From positions 186,001-250,000 of the forward strand of contig NZ_FXXN01000026.1 in NCBI RefSeq assembly GCF_900184795.1: a stretch of DNA of 64,000 bases, in the 5' to 3' direction. The position numbers and the translations under genes were made by a program. The notes below the pieces were generated by a model. The model was not told where the DNA came from, ran no database searches, and was given only the letters and a program-made list of their open reading frames with translations. The DNA comes from Magnetospirillum sp. 15-1 (GTDB taxonomy: Bacteria; Pseudomonadota; Alphaproteobacteria; Rhodospirillales; Magnetospirillaceae). Position 1 is the first letter of the stretch, and each line of letters opens with the position of its first letter. Positions 22,348 to 30,339 of the stretch are shown in pieces.

Positions 22348-24854
22348 TCGACCTCAACGACGTCTGGCAACCGCCTGCACGTTTTGATCTGCCCGAAATC
22401 CGGGGTCGCCTCGCCGCCACGGCACCGGACTGGCTGCCCGGACTGTTTCCGCATGGCCGCCTGTCGCCGGATCGCCGGACGCTGCGCTGTGCCGATCTGG
22501 CGGGGCGGTCGCCGCGTAAGGAGGGCTCGTGCATCATCCATCTTGCCGGCCACCATGCCGGCTGGGGCTTCGACCATGCCACCGGCGAGAGCGCTGGTCC
22601 CATCGATCTGATCCACCACGCCACCGGTCTCGCCGACCGCGATCTGTTCGAGGAAGCCGCCCGGCTGGCGCGGATGGATCTGCCAGCCCCGCAACGAGCC
22701 ATGACGCCCAAGCCGACGCATGACCTGGAAATCGCCCGCATCCTCGGCGGTGTCCAACCGCTGGTCGGCACCATCGGCGAGACCTATCTCCGCCACCGTG
22801 GTATCGGCGATCCGCGGTCGCCCGACCTGCTGTACCACGACGACCTGCCCGATTTCGATGGACGGCGCGGCTGGCCGGGGCTGGTGGGGATCGTCCGTGA
22901 CGGTGCCGGCAATCCTGTCGGCGGCATCCACCGCACCTTTCTGCTCGACGACGGTAGCGGCAAGGCGCCACCGGGCAAGAAGATGCTGGGGGCGGTCGAC
23001 GGCGGCAGCGTGCGTCTCGCCCCCATGCCCGCCGACGGCCACCTCGGAATCGCCGAGGGCATCGAGACCGCCCTGTCGGCCTGGGCCATCTTCGGCATCC
23101 CCACCTGGGCCGCACTGTCGGCGGGAGGTATGCGTCAGTGGCAGTGGCCCGAGGGCACAAGCCGCGTCACCATTTTTGCCGATGCCGGCGACGCCGGTCA
23201 GCAGGCCGCCGCCACCTTGGCCGATCGTCTCAACGCCGCCGACATCCCGTCCACCATCGTCTCGCCCCTGCACGGGGATGATTTCAACGACGACATCGGG
23301 AAGGGGGCGGTGGCTGCATATTATAACAAGCTGCCGTCAATCGTGGAGCCGCAGATCCCCACCAGCTTCAATGATCTGCGGGCTGCCGCGCTGAAGCTGA
23401 CCTTTCCGCCCGACATGGACAAGTTCAGCCAGGTGCTGGGGCAGCTTGCCCGCGCCAAACTCGAACCCGCCCATGAACGCGAGGTGCTGGTGGCCATTAA
23501 GGCGGCAGCCCGTATCCCGATCGCCACCACAGAGAAGCATCTTGCGATACTACGCAGTGAATTGCGCAGCGGCGACAGCACGCAGTCCGCCCGCCCGGCC
23601 TGGTTCGCTCAGATCCGCACCGGCACCGACGGCAATCCCGAGCGCAACGAGGCCAACGTGATCACCGCCCTATCCTGCGACGCGGCCTTCGCCGGAACAC
23701 TGATCTTCGACGAGTTCCGCCAGGAAATTATCGTCAATCGACCTCTGCCCTGGGACGATGGCAGCATCACCATTCCCCGCCCCTGGGGCGAGGCCGACGA
23801 CGTCCGTTGCGCCGAATGGCTCCAGCGCCGAGACATCAATGTTTCCCCCAAGGTGGTGGCCCGCAGCATCGGCGCGGTGGCCAAAACCATCCGTGTCCAT
23901 CCTGTGCGGGAATACCTGACCAATTTGAAATGGGACGGCATCCCCCGGCTGGAAGCCTGGGCCATCACCTATCTCGGTGCTGCCGATACCCGCCTATCTC
24001 GCGCCTTTGGCTCCCTGTGGGTGCTGTCGGCGGTGGCCCGCGTCATGGACCCTGGGGCCAAGGCCGATCAGGTGCTGATTCTGGAAGGGCCGCAGGGGGC
24101 CAAGAAATCGACCGCGCTGAAGACCCTGGCCGGGGTGGAATGGTTCACCGACGAATTGGCCGAGATCGGCAGCAAGGATGCCGCCCAGCAAACACGCGGC
24201 GTCTGGATCATCGAGATCGCTGAACTCGACGCCATCGGCCGTGCCGAGACCTCCAGGATCAAGTCCTTCCTATCCCGCTCTGTCGATCGGTATCGCCCGC
24301 CCTATGAACGCTACGTCATCGACGTGCCGCGCCAGTGCGTGTTCGCGGGCACCGTCAATCCCGACACCTACCTGCGAGACGAAACCGGCAACCGCCGCTT
24401 CTGGCCCGTCCGCTGCGGCAAGATCGACATCGCCGCGCTCCGCCGCGACCGCGACCAGCTCTGGGCCGAGGCCATGGTCTGGTACGCCAACGGTGTCGAA
24501 TGGTGGATCGAAGACGAAGAAACCAAGCGTATGGCCGAAGACGCACAGGAAGAACGGTACCAGGGTGACGCCTGGGACGGCCTGATCGATCGCTGGCTGG
24601 TCTACGACAAGGAGCGGGTCAACCAAGGCTATGGCGCCTACGACAATTGGCGTGACGTCGAGGTTGCCCGATCCGAACCGCTGACAGACCTGTCCATCGG
24701 CGAGGTTTTGCAGAATGCCATCGGCATCGAGCCGGCCAAATGGACGAAGAGCGACCAAATGCGCGTCGGTGCGTATCTCAAGACCCGTGGCTGGGAACGG
24801 TATCGCCGTCGCTCTGGCGGCGGGCTTGAATGGCGGCATCGGAAACCAGACTGA
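22344..24854 (+). CDS. Toprim primase / VapE-type helicase fusion
   Basis: 836 aa. N-terminal primase part with a Toprim segment (I-A-E-G-I-E-T about residue 236, F-A-D-A-G-D-A-G later), then a VapE/D5-like ATPase domain with Walker A E-G-P-Q-G-A-K-K-S-T (about 579) and the conserved G-N-R-R-F-W-P. It should unwind and prime the phage origin. It overlaps the helicase gene by ATGA. The replication operon ends here, before the leftward Hxs cassette. Confidence 0.85.
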   Translation: MIDLNDVWQPPARFDLPEIRGRLAATAPDWLPGLFPHGRLSPDRRTLRCADLAGRSPRKEGSCIIHLAGHHAGWGFDHATGESAGPIDLIHHATGLADRDLFEEAARLARMDLPAPQRAMTPKPTHDLEIARILGGVQPLVGTIGETYLRHRGIGDPRSPDLLYHDDLPDFDGRRGWPGLVGIVRDGAGNPVGGIHRTFLLDDGSGKAPPGKKMLGAVDGGSVRLAPMPADGHLGIAEGIETALSAWAIFGIPTWAALSAGGMRQWQWPEGTSRVTIFADAGDAGQQAAATLADRLNAADIPSTIVSPLHGDDFNDDIGKGAVAAYYNKLPSIVEPQIPTSFNDLRAAALKLTFPPDMDKFSQVLGQLARAKLEPAHEREVLVAIKAAARIPIATTEKHLAILRSELRSGDSTQSARPAWFAQIRTGTDGNPERNEANVITALSCDAAFAGTLIFDEFRQEIIVNRPLPWDDGSITIPRPWGEADDVRCAEWLQRRDINVSPKVVARSIGAVAKTIRVHPVREYLTNLKWDGIPRLEAWAITYLGAADTRLSRAFGSLWVLSAVARVMDPGAKADQVLILEGPQGAKKSTALKTLAGVEWFTDELAEIGSKDAAQQTRGVWIIEIAELDAIGRAETSRIKSFLSRSVDRYRPPYERYVIDVPRQCVFAGTVNPDTYLRDETGNRRFWPVRCGKIDIAALRRDRDQLWAEAMVWYANGVEWWIEDEETKRMAEDAQEERYQGDAWDGLIDRWLVYDKERVNQGYGAYDNWRDVEVARSEPLTDLSIGEVLQNAIGIEPAKWTKSDQMRVGAYLKTRGWERYRRRSGGGLEWRHRKPD

Positions 24855-24922
24855 CTGCCATCATCACAGTGCTTGTGCAGGCCACGCGGGCTCAATCCGT
24901 CAGGGCGGAGACCAAAAGGCCG

Positions 24923-26044
24923 TCAAATGATGCGAGAGATCGCTCGGCTTGGTCGCGCGGTTCCCGAGGTAAAGAAGCCGGGACAATGGTCTCGAACCGC
25001 ACACCCGGCGCACTCTTCGATGAGGATCTGTTTGTGGTCAGAGATGCTCTTTCGAGCCAGGCCCCACGCCGCTTGCGGTAGGACACAAAGCGGGAGGTTG
25101 TAGATCGACACGTCGACGCCTCGACGGAATAGGTGTTCGGACGCCGCCAAAAGCCCGTCGGCGTAATCGATGGGGTCAATCCAGAGGCTGTCCCAGTTCT
25201 TCTTCACGTAGCCCATCTGCTCGAGGCCCATGAAGGCGACTTGGGCGACGAACGGCAGCTTGCGCCAGACGAACTCGGCGAGCTGGCCAAGTCGAGGCAC
25301 GCTCTGGGCGTGAAGGACCACCCGGATTTCCGCCTCGATGCCATGGGCCTCCAGATTGTAGAACCCGGCCAGCGTCTGGTGGAACGCACCGCGGGCCTGG
25401 GCGATGTGGTCGTGGACGTCTGGCACGTCGGCATGGAGCGGGATGCTGAACCGCAGGTTCGGGTGCCTGACGGCGGCGATGGCCGACACCAACGCCGGGT
25501 CGGCGAAGGTTCGCCCATTCGACAGGGAGGTTATGGCGGTGTTCGGCAGATCGGCCTTCAAATGTTCCAATAAGCGCACGAACCCGACTCCGAACAAGGT
25601 CGGCTCGCCGCCGGTGATGCCGAGCCGGACGGGAGGCTGGTCTTTGAGGAGGCCGATGATGCGGTGGCAGGTGCCCAGCATGCCGTCGTCGTCCTTCGGA
25701 GGCTGCGAGCACATCAGGCAGTTGCTGTTGCACCGCTCGGTGACGAACAGGGCGTTGTGCGGGGAGCCTCGGCGGAACAGCGTTCGGGTCCGCCCATTCG
25801 TGCCGTCGACCATCACCAAGTCGCCATCGGCCAGATGGGACAGGTCGTCGTAGGCGCCGATGCGCGGACCCTCGGCTTCCCTGCCCTCCATCAGCACCGC
25901 GGCGAAGGACGATAGGTCGACATCGGGAACCCGCCCGCTTCGACAGACCAAGACGGTGTCAGCGGGCGACGCCACCGCAACCGTCTCGGACACGCGCCCA
26001 ATCACGGGCTCGAACGGGTGGGAAAAGCGCCCATGGGCGGCCAT
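24923..26044 (-). CDS. hxsC: His-Xaa-Ser system radical SAM maturase HxsC
   Basis: 373 aa. Radical SAM cluster motif C-N-S-N-C-L-M-C (C105, C109, C112), then G-I-T-G-G-E-P-T for SAM binding, and a C-terminal C-A-G-C ... H-C-P-G-F-F cluster. Sequence and gene order match HxsC of the bioinformatically defined Hxs system, whose product is unknown. ATG 26044 overlaps the hxsB stop (TGATG); ATG 26056 is an alternative. It is the last gene of the leftward cassette. Confidence 0.85.
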   Translation of the reverse strand: MAAHGRFSHPFEPVIGRVSETVAVASPADTVLVCRSGRVPDVDLSSFAAVLMEGREAEGPRIGAYDDLSHLADGDLVMVDGTNGRTRTLFRRGSPHNALFVTERCNSNCLMCSQPPKDDDGMLGTCHRIIGLLKDQPPVRLGITGGEPTLFGVGFVRLLEHLKADLPNTAITSLSNGRTFADPALVSAIAAVRHPNLRFSIPLHADVPDVHDHIAQARGAFHQTLAGFYNLEAHGIEAEIRVVLHAQSVPRLGQLAEFVWRKLPFVAQVAFMGLEQMGYVKKNWDSLWIDPIDYADGLLAASEHLFRRGVDVSIYNLPLCVLPQAAWGLARKSISDHKQILIEECAGCAVRDHCPGFFTSGTARPSRAISRII

Positions 26045-27540
26045 CACGACAGCCATGGCGGCCTTGGCAGGCGGGGATTTCCGACATTGAGCCACCCGAG
26101 CAGGATGCTCATGGTCTCCTTGTCGGCTTTGTCGAGTAGGTCGAACAGGGTGGCGAAGACGGCCTTCTGCTTTTGGCAGAACCCGCTGGTCGGACGGTGC
26201 CCGACGAGGTCGCCTTGGGTGCGGTAGTGGCGGATAGGGTCGGCACCGCAGTAGGGGACGTAGGCGCAGTCCGAGCAGCCCGGCAGGGATTCCGCTACGC
26301 CGGAAGCCGCGAGGAGCTGCATGGTCTTGCCGGTCATCAGGTCGATGTAGGTGTCCGACACGGAGCCGAGCCGGAAAGTCTCGTCGCCCATCTCGGCGAG
26401 CATGCGGGCTTCGTCGGAGGCGTAGACGCCGCCGTCGTGGTTGTAGAGCACGACGCCGAAGCCTTCTCCGGTGGGAGATTGGAGATCGATGAAGCCGACG
26501 CCGAACGGCGTCAGGATTTTGCGCAGCAGGATGGAGGCGTAGCCTTCGACCATGGGGACGCCGCGGCGGTTCACGTCGAGGATGTGCGCCAACGCCTCTT
26601 TGTAGAAGGCGGCGAACTCCGCCGTGTCGTAGCCGACGGCCTTGGCCGACTTGGTCGCGAAGCCGTAGGGATTGAGCTCGCGCAGGAAGATCGAGTGCAA
26701 GCCGAGGGCTGCGTATTCGTCGATGATCTCGCGCGCCCGGCCAAGGCTGTGCTTGGTGGTGGTCATCAGCGCCGACACGCTGCCCGGCCCCAGCTCTTCG
26801 TGGCAGCGCCGGATGTTGGCGGCGACGATGGCGTGGGCCGCCGAGCCCGCCAGGGGGCGGTTGCGGTCATGGAGGTCGGCGGGGCCGTCCAGCGACATCG
26901 AGATGGCGACGTCGTGCCGCTTGAAGAAGGCGATGTGCTCGTCGGTCAGCAGCGTCAGGTTGGTGCAGATGACGTAGCGCAGGTCCTTGCCCGCCCGGAC
27001 AGAGCGTCCAGCGGCGGTCTCGACCATCCAGTGCACGGTGTCGAAGGCAAGCAGCGGCTCTCCCCCTTGGAATTCCATGGTGAGGGTCGTGGCCGGCGCC
27101 GCCAGCATGAGGTCGATGGCGCGGGAGGCGTCTTCGCGCGTCATGTCTACGCCCGGGGCCGACACATCCGCGCGGGAGACCTGGCAATAGCCGCAGCTTT
27201 GGTTGCAGCGAAGCGTCGGCACGAAGATGTGGAGTTTAGGCCCGCCTTCCAAGAAGGCCTTCTTGGTCCGCCACTGCGACGCGGACGCGCGCAGCTCCGC
27301 GGCGTCGGGGCCGTGCGTCAGGAAGGAGCGGGATTTCAGATCGAGATATTCGGAGGAGCCGATGGCGAGCGTCCCGGCGGCGAAGTCTTCGAAGACAGCC
27401 CTTTTGACGATGACGAACTCGCCGCCCGAATGCGTCATCAAGACGCGCTCGGCGTCGAGCCGTTCGAACCGGAACGGCATCGGGCGGTAGGGGCCCGCCT
27501 CAACATAGGCGTCTCTGTCCTTGAAGCGGGTGTCAGCCAC
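26044..27540 (-). CDS. hxsB: His-Xaa-Ser system radical SAM maturase HxsB
   Basis: 498 aa. C-N-Q-S-C-G-Y-C (C112, C116, C119) binds the 4Fe-4S cluster, and M-E-F-Q-G-G-E-P-L is the SAM-binding motif. A SPASM-like C-terminal part (C-S-D-C-A-Y-V-P-Y-C-G-A-D-P ... F-C-Q-K-Q) would hold auxiliary clusters. GTG 27540 overlaps the hxsD stop; ATG 27480 is an alternative. Predicted to modify the HxsA peptide with HxsC. Confidence 0.9.
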   Translation of the reverse strand: MADTRFKDRDAYVEAGPYRPMPFRFERLDAERVLMTHSGGEFVIVKRAVFEDFAAGTLAIGSSEYLDLKSRSFLTHGPDAAELRASASQWRTKKAFLEGGPKLHIFVPTLRCNQSCGYCQVSRADVSAPGVDMTREDASRAIDLMLAAPATTLTMEFQGGEPLLAFDTVHWMVETAAGRSVRAGKDLRYVICTNLTLLTDEHIAFFKRHDVAISMSLDGPADLHDRNRPLAGSAAHAIVAANIRRCHEELGPGSVSALMTTTKHSLGRAREIIDEYAALGLHSIFLRELNPYGFATKSAKAVGYDTAEFAAFYKEALAHILDVNRRGVPMVEGYASILLRKILTPFGVGFIDLQSPTGEGFGVVLYNHDGGVYASDEARMLAEMGDETFRLGSVSDTYIDLMTGKTMQLLAASGVAESLPGCSDCAYVPYCGADPIRHYRTQGDLVGHRPTSGFCQKQKAVFATLFDLLDKADKETMSILLGWLNVGNPRLPRPPWLS

Positions 27541-27883
27541 CTGCCGCTCTTGGCAGCAGTTGGACGAAGGCGCGTTGCAAAAGGGCCTCCTGTGTCCCGC
27601 GCGTTTCCTCGGCGATGCGGGCGCGCAGGGCGAAATCGACCAAGGCGTTGCAGAACTCCCCGCAGGCGGCGGTGAGCTCCAGGCCCTCGCGCCCATCCTT
27701 CGTGCGGATCTCCGCGACCAGTCCGCCCTCTTGGCTTCGCCCGACATGGACGTGGCAGCGATCCGTCAGCCAATAGGCCGCCTTCAGAGCCACGTCTTCG
27801 GAATACAGCCCGGGGTCGAGGGCGATGACGGCGGCGGCGCCGCGCTCATCGACGACGACTCCGGACGAACTTGGAAAACCCAC
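27533..27883 (-). CDS. hxsD: His-Xaa-Ser system protein HxsD
   Basis: About 116 aa. The core Y-S-E-D-V-A-L-K-A-A-Y-W-L-T-D-R, A-C-G-E-F-C-N-A-L-V-D-F-A-L-R and R-I-A-E-E-T-R-G agree with HxsD. No ATG is available: GTG 27883 lies 6 bases after the hxsA stop, and a TTG at 27892 overlaps that stop. Neither has a clear SD, so translation is probably coupled to hxsA. HxsD may be the peptide-recognition partner of the maturases; inferred. Confidence 0.8.
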   Translation of the reverse strand: MGFPSSSGVVVDERGAAAVIALDPGLYSEDVALKAAYWLTDRCHVHVGRSQEGGLVAEIRTKDGREGLELTAACGEFCNALVDFALRARIAEETRGTQEALLQRAFVQLLPRAAGG

Positions 27884-27888
27884 GACGA

Positions 27889-28194
27889 TCAACGCGACGA
27901 ATAGTGCGACGAGTGGGAGGCGTGGGACGAGTGGGAATAGTGGTCCGCCACCATGACGCCGGTGGCGGGGTCGCGCCGCACGATGTCGAGCAGGATGGCG
28001 CCCTCGGACGACGGAGCGACGGCAAGTACGCTCGAAGTGGCGACGGTGGCCGACTCGGTTGGGGTGGACGACGAAGCGTTGGCATCCGTGGCAACCACGG
28101 CGACGCCCGCCGCGACCAGCGCGCCGACGACGCACTTCTCGGCGATATCCAGCGCCGTGGACGACAGCTGACTCTTCATCTTGTCCTTGCCCAT
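27889..28194 (-). CDS. hxsA: His-Xaa-Ser repeat precursor HxsA
   Basis: 101 aa. The C-terminus (residues 85-99) is exactly five tandem H-x-S triplets (HYS-HSS-HAS-HSS-HYS) followed by S-R. The N-terminal part has a hydrophobic segment (about 22-38) followed by A-N-A-S-S, suggesting export or membrane anchoring. Predicted substrate of the two radical SAM maturases. ATG 28194 is preceded by AAGGGG. The product of Hxs systems is not known. Confidence 0.85.
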   Translation of the reverse strand: MGKDKMKSQLSSTALDIAEKCVVGALVAAGVAVVATDANASSSTPTESATVATSSVLAVAPSSEGAILLDIVRRDPATGVMVADHYSHSSHASHSSHYSSR

Positions 28195-28859
28195 GGAAAT
28201 CCCCTTTTGGATTGCATTTCTTCCGGGAGGATATCACCGGTCGGACCTGTTGGCGAGTCCGGAAGGACAGCCAATGATGGATGTCGTCGAAAGTATGGCC
28301 ATGGACGGGACGTTTCGCCCACCAAGTGACGGGCAGCGTAAATCGGGAACATCAGCACTATCACTGGGCGGAAAAAAATGCCAGGAAGCGCCCGATCGGC
28401 CGATAATCTGGCATTCCCATTTTATCACAAAGCGTTCAGCGGACTTCTTCATGCGCTTGCCATGCACACGTCTAGTGAATGGCTTGCACCAATCTATGCC
28501 CATATTTCAGGCATTGCGTTCCCACCTGTTCCCACTTCATCACCAAGGTGGGAACACAGCAGGCCGCAGAGACCCTGGTTGTTCCTGCTGTTCCCACTGT
28601 TCCCACCTTGTTGATGAAGTCTGTAGGGGGATGGAAAAATGATCCATAAAGGTTGTCATGCGCTCTAATTTATACGCCTTATACATTGTAAATTAGTCGA
28701 ACCCTAGGAGTACTAACGGAACGTGCTTCCAGGTGGGAACGTGGGAACAATCAGTTCCGACCACGCCCGGTCACCGAAATTTCTTGCCGCCGATTCCGCC
28801 TTTCCATAGACTCCCCCTCGACCGAAGCCGAAGGCCCACTGTTCTTGTGAGCCTTCACC
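28195..28859. repeat. Iteron-like GTTCCCAC cluster with AT-rich core, candidate replication origin
   Basis: No gene is supported in this 665-base gap. Seven perfect 8-mers occur within 28518-28748: GTTCCCAC at 28518, 28528, 28590 and 28599, and the inverse GTGGGAAC at 28548, 28733 and 28741, plus a degenerate copy at 28581. The right and left groups flank an AT-rich stretch at about 28640-28700, rare in this GC-rich window. It lies next to the Toprim/VapE replication gene apart from the Hxs cassette. A phage ori is the natural reading. Confidence 0.6.
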
Positions 28860-29327
28860 ATGACCACCATCCTCGCCCTTGATCTGGGCTCCACCACCGG
28901 CTGGGCCATGCGCCTGGCCGATGGCGTCATTGTCTCCGGCACTATGGAATTCCGCCCCGGCCGATTCGAGGGGGGTGGAATGAGATTCCTACGCTTCCGA
29001 TCCTGGCTCGACCACCTCGAAGCCGGTGCCAAGGGTATCGGCACCGTGTATTTCGAAGAAGTACGCCGCCACGCCGGCACCGACGCCGCCCACCTCTATG
29101 GTGGCTTCCTCGCCCATCTGTCGGCTTGGTGCGAACTGAAGCACATCCCCTATCAGGGCGTCCCGGTCGGCACCATCAAACGCCACGCCACCGGCAAGGG
29201 CAATGCTGGCAAGGATGCGGTGGTCGCCGCCATGCGGTCTCGCGGCTTTAATCCCGAGGACGACAACGAGGCCGATGCCCTGGCCATCTTGTCCTGGGCC
29301 ATCGACACAGCCGGAGGTGTGCGATGA
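28860..29327 (+). CDS. RuvC-like Holliday-junction resolvase
   Basis: 155 aa. L-A-L-D-L-G-S-T-T-G-W (first Asp), F-E-E-V (Glu, about residue 65) and a C-terminal D-D-N-E-A-D-A-L-A motif give the RNase H-fold acidic set. Phage versions resolve replication and recombination intermediates before packaging. First gene to the right of the iteron cluster. Confidence 0.8.
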   Translation: MTTILALDLGSTTGWAMRLADGVIVSGTMEFRPGRFEGGGMRFLRFRSWLDHLEAGAKGIGTVYFEEVRRHAGTDAAHLYGGFLAHLSAWCELKHIPYQGVPVGTIKRHATGKGNAGKDAVVAAMRSRGFNPEDDNEADALAILSWAIDTAGGVR

Positions 29328-29515
29328 AGTGGCACCCTCCCGGTTTCGGCGGAACCCGCCGTGATCCTGAACAGGTCAAGCAGGATGGCTGGCGAGAGCG
29401 CGGCGTCCTGGTCATTGCCGAGGATGACCAACGCCTGACCTGGCCCGAGCGTGAACTGATCCGCCAGTTGGGTGCTAAGCTGTATGGTCCGCGCCCGGAG
29501 GTGTCCTATGGCTGA
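29324..29515 (+). CDS. Small phage protein, 63 aa
   Basis: ATGA overlap with the resolvase gene. D-G-W-R-E-R-G-V-L-V-I-A-E-D-D-Q-R-L-T-W is a conserved core I associate with short proteins beside phage resolvases. Function unknown. Confidence 0.65.
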   Translation: MKWHPPGFGGTRRDPEQVKQDGWRERGVLVIAEDDQRLTWPERELIRQLGAKLYGPRPEVSYG

Positions 29516-29996
29516 GATCCATTGGACGCCTTCCCTGGTCGAGGACCGCCTCGCCGAGGCTGCTGACACCCTGCGCCGCCTGCCTGAAACCAGAGTTCAG
29601 GGGCATGCCAGCATTTGGCCGCCGTATGTGCAGGAATGCTTGGAATCCGCCGAGGTGAAGCTACGCCGTCCGCCACCCTCCGCCGCCGCCATCACCCGCA
29701 TGGACGAAGCCTTGCCCTGGTTGCGCCACCTCGATCCCTCCGACGCCAAGATCATCTGGCTGCGGGCCACCAACGCGCCATGGAAGGTGATCTGCTGGAA
29801 GGTCGGCATGACGCGGGCGACCGCTCACCGGCACTGGCTGTTCGCACTGTGCGTCATGGCCTGGAAGCTGAACGGCAAACGCATCCCTCGTCACATTTCC
29901 AAGGTCGATCTGATCGCCCGGACCAAGGCGGCGGAGGAAAGCGAAAAGTGTATCGATACATCGCAGGGCGCGACAGTGATGGCCAGTTTGGGGTAG
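29508..29996 (+). CDS. DUF6362-type phage protein
   Basis: 162 aa starting at ATG 29508 (8-base overlap). L-P-E-T-R-V-Q-G and the later W-K-V-I-C-W-K-V-G-M-T-R-A-T-A-H-R-H-W, an HTH-like segment, fit the DUF6362 pattern. Probably a DNA-binding late or packaging regulator; role inferred from HTH only. Confidence 0.65.
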   Translation: MAEIHWTPSLVEDRLAEAADTLRRLPETRVQGHASIWPPYVQECLESAEVKLRRPPPSAAAITRMDEALPWLRHLDPSDAKIIWLRATNAPWKVICWKVGMTRATAHRHWLFALCVMAWKLNGKRIPRHISKVDLIARTKAAEESEKCIDTSQGATVMASLG

Positions 29997-30339
29997 ATGT
30001 AATTCTAGGCTCGCAGAACGGGCGGCGGCGACGATCACTAAATGATCCGCCGCCCGAAGCGGGCGAAAGATTAGAACAAGCCAAGGCGAGGGGGCGCGGA
30101 ATATCGCGGGTCCTCCCTGGAGCACACGCTATGCGGGGGGCATCAGCGCCCGATTTCGCTAGCGACAGCCGAAAAATCAAGGCTACCACCCCGTACCAGT
30201 TGCCACCCCGGAAGGCGCGTTTGTCCAAGGACATCGCGCCTTTCACGCTTTCGGGCGGGGTGGTACGGGGGGGTGGTAGCCAGCCCGGTAGCCGCCTTCC
30301 GGCTACCACCCCTGTACCACCCGTACCACGGCTACCACC
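29997..30339. repeat. Gene-free leader with hairpin and TACCAC repeats before the cytosine methyltransferase
   Basis: The hairpin GGGCGGCGG (30020-30028) / CCGCCGCCC (30047-30055) closes an 18-base loop. From 30182 to the methyltransferase start, GCTACCACC occurs at 30182, 30302 and 30331 with an inverse copy at 30272. GTACCACC occurs at 30314 with an inverse copy at 30259 and a partial copy at 30323. The last copy abuts the ATG at 30340. This may be an operator array, possibly autoregulation by the methyltransferase, or a second iteron set. Confidence 0.5.

Noticed and set aside
28234..28642. Several short ORFs in the iteron gap
   Set aside because: They conflict with each other, overlap the GTTCCCAC boxes, and lack ribosome sites.
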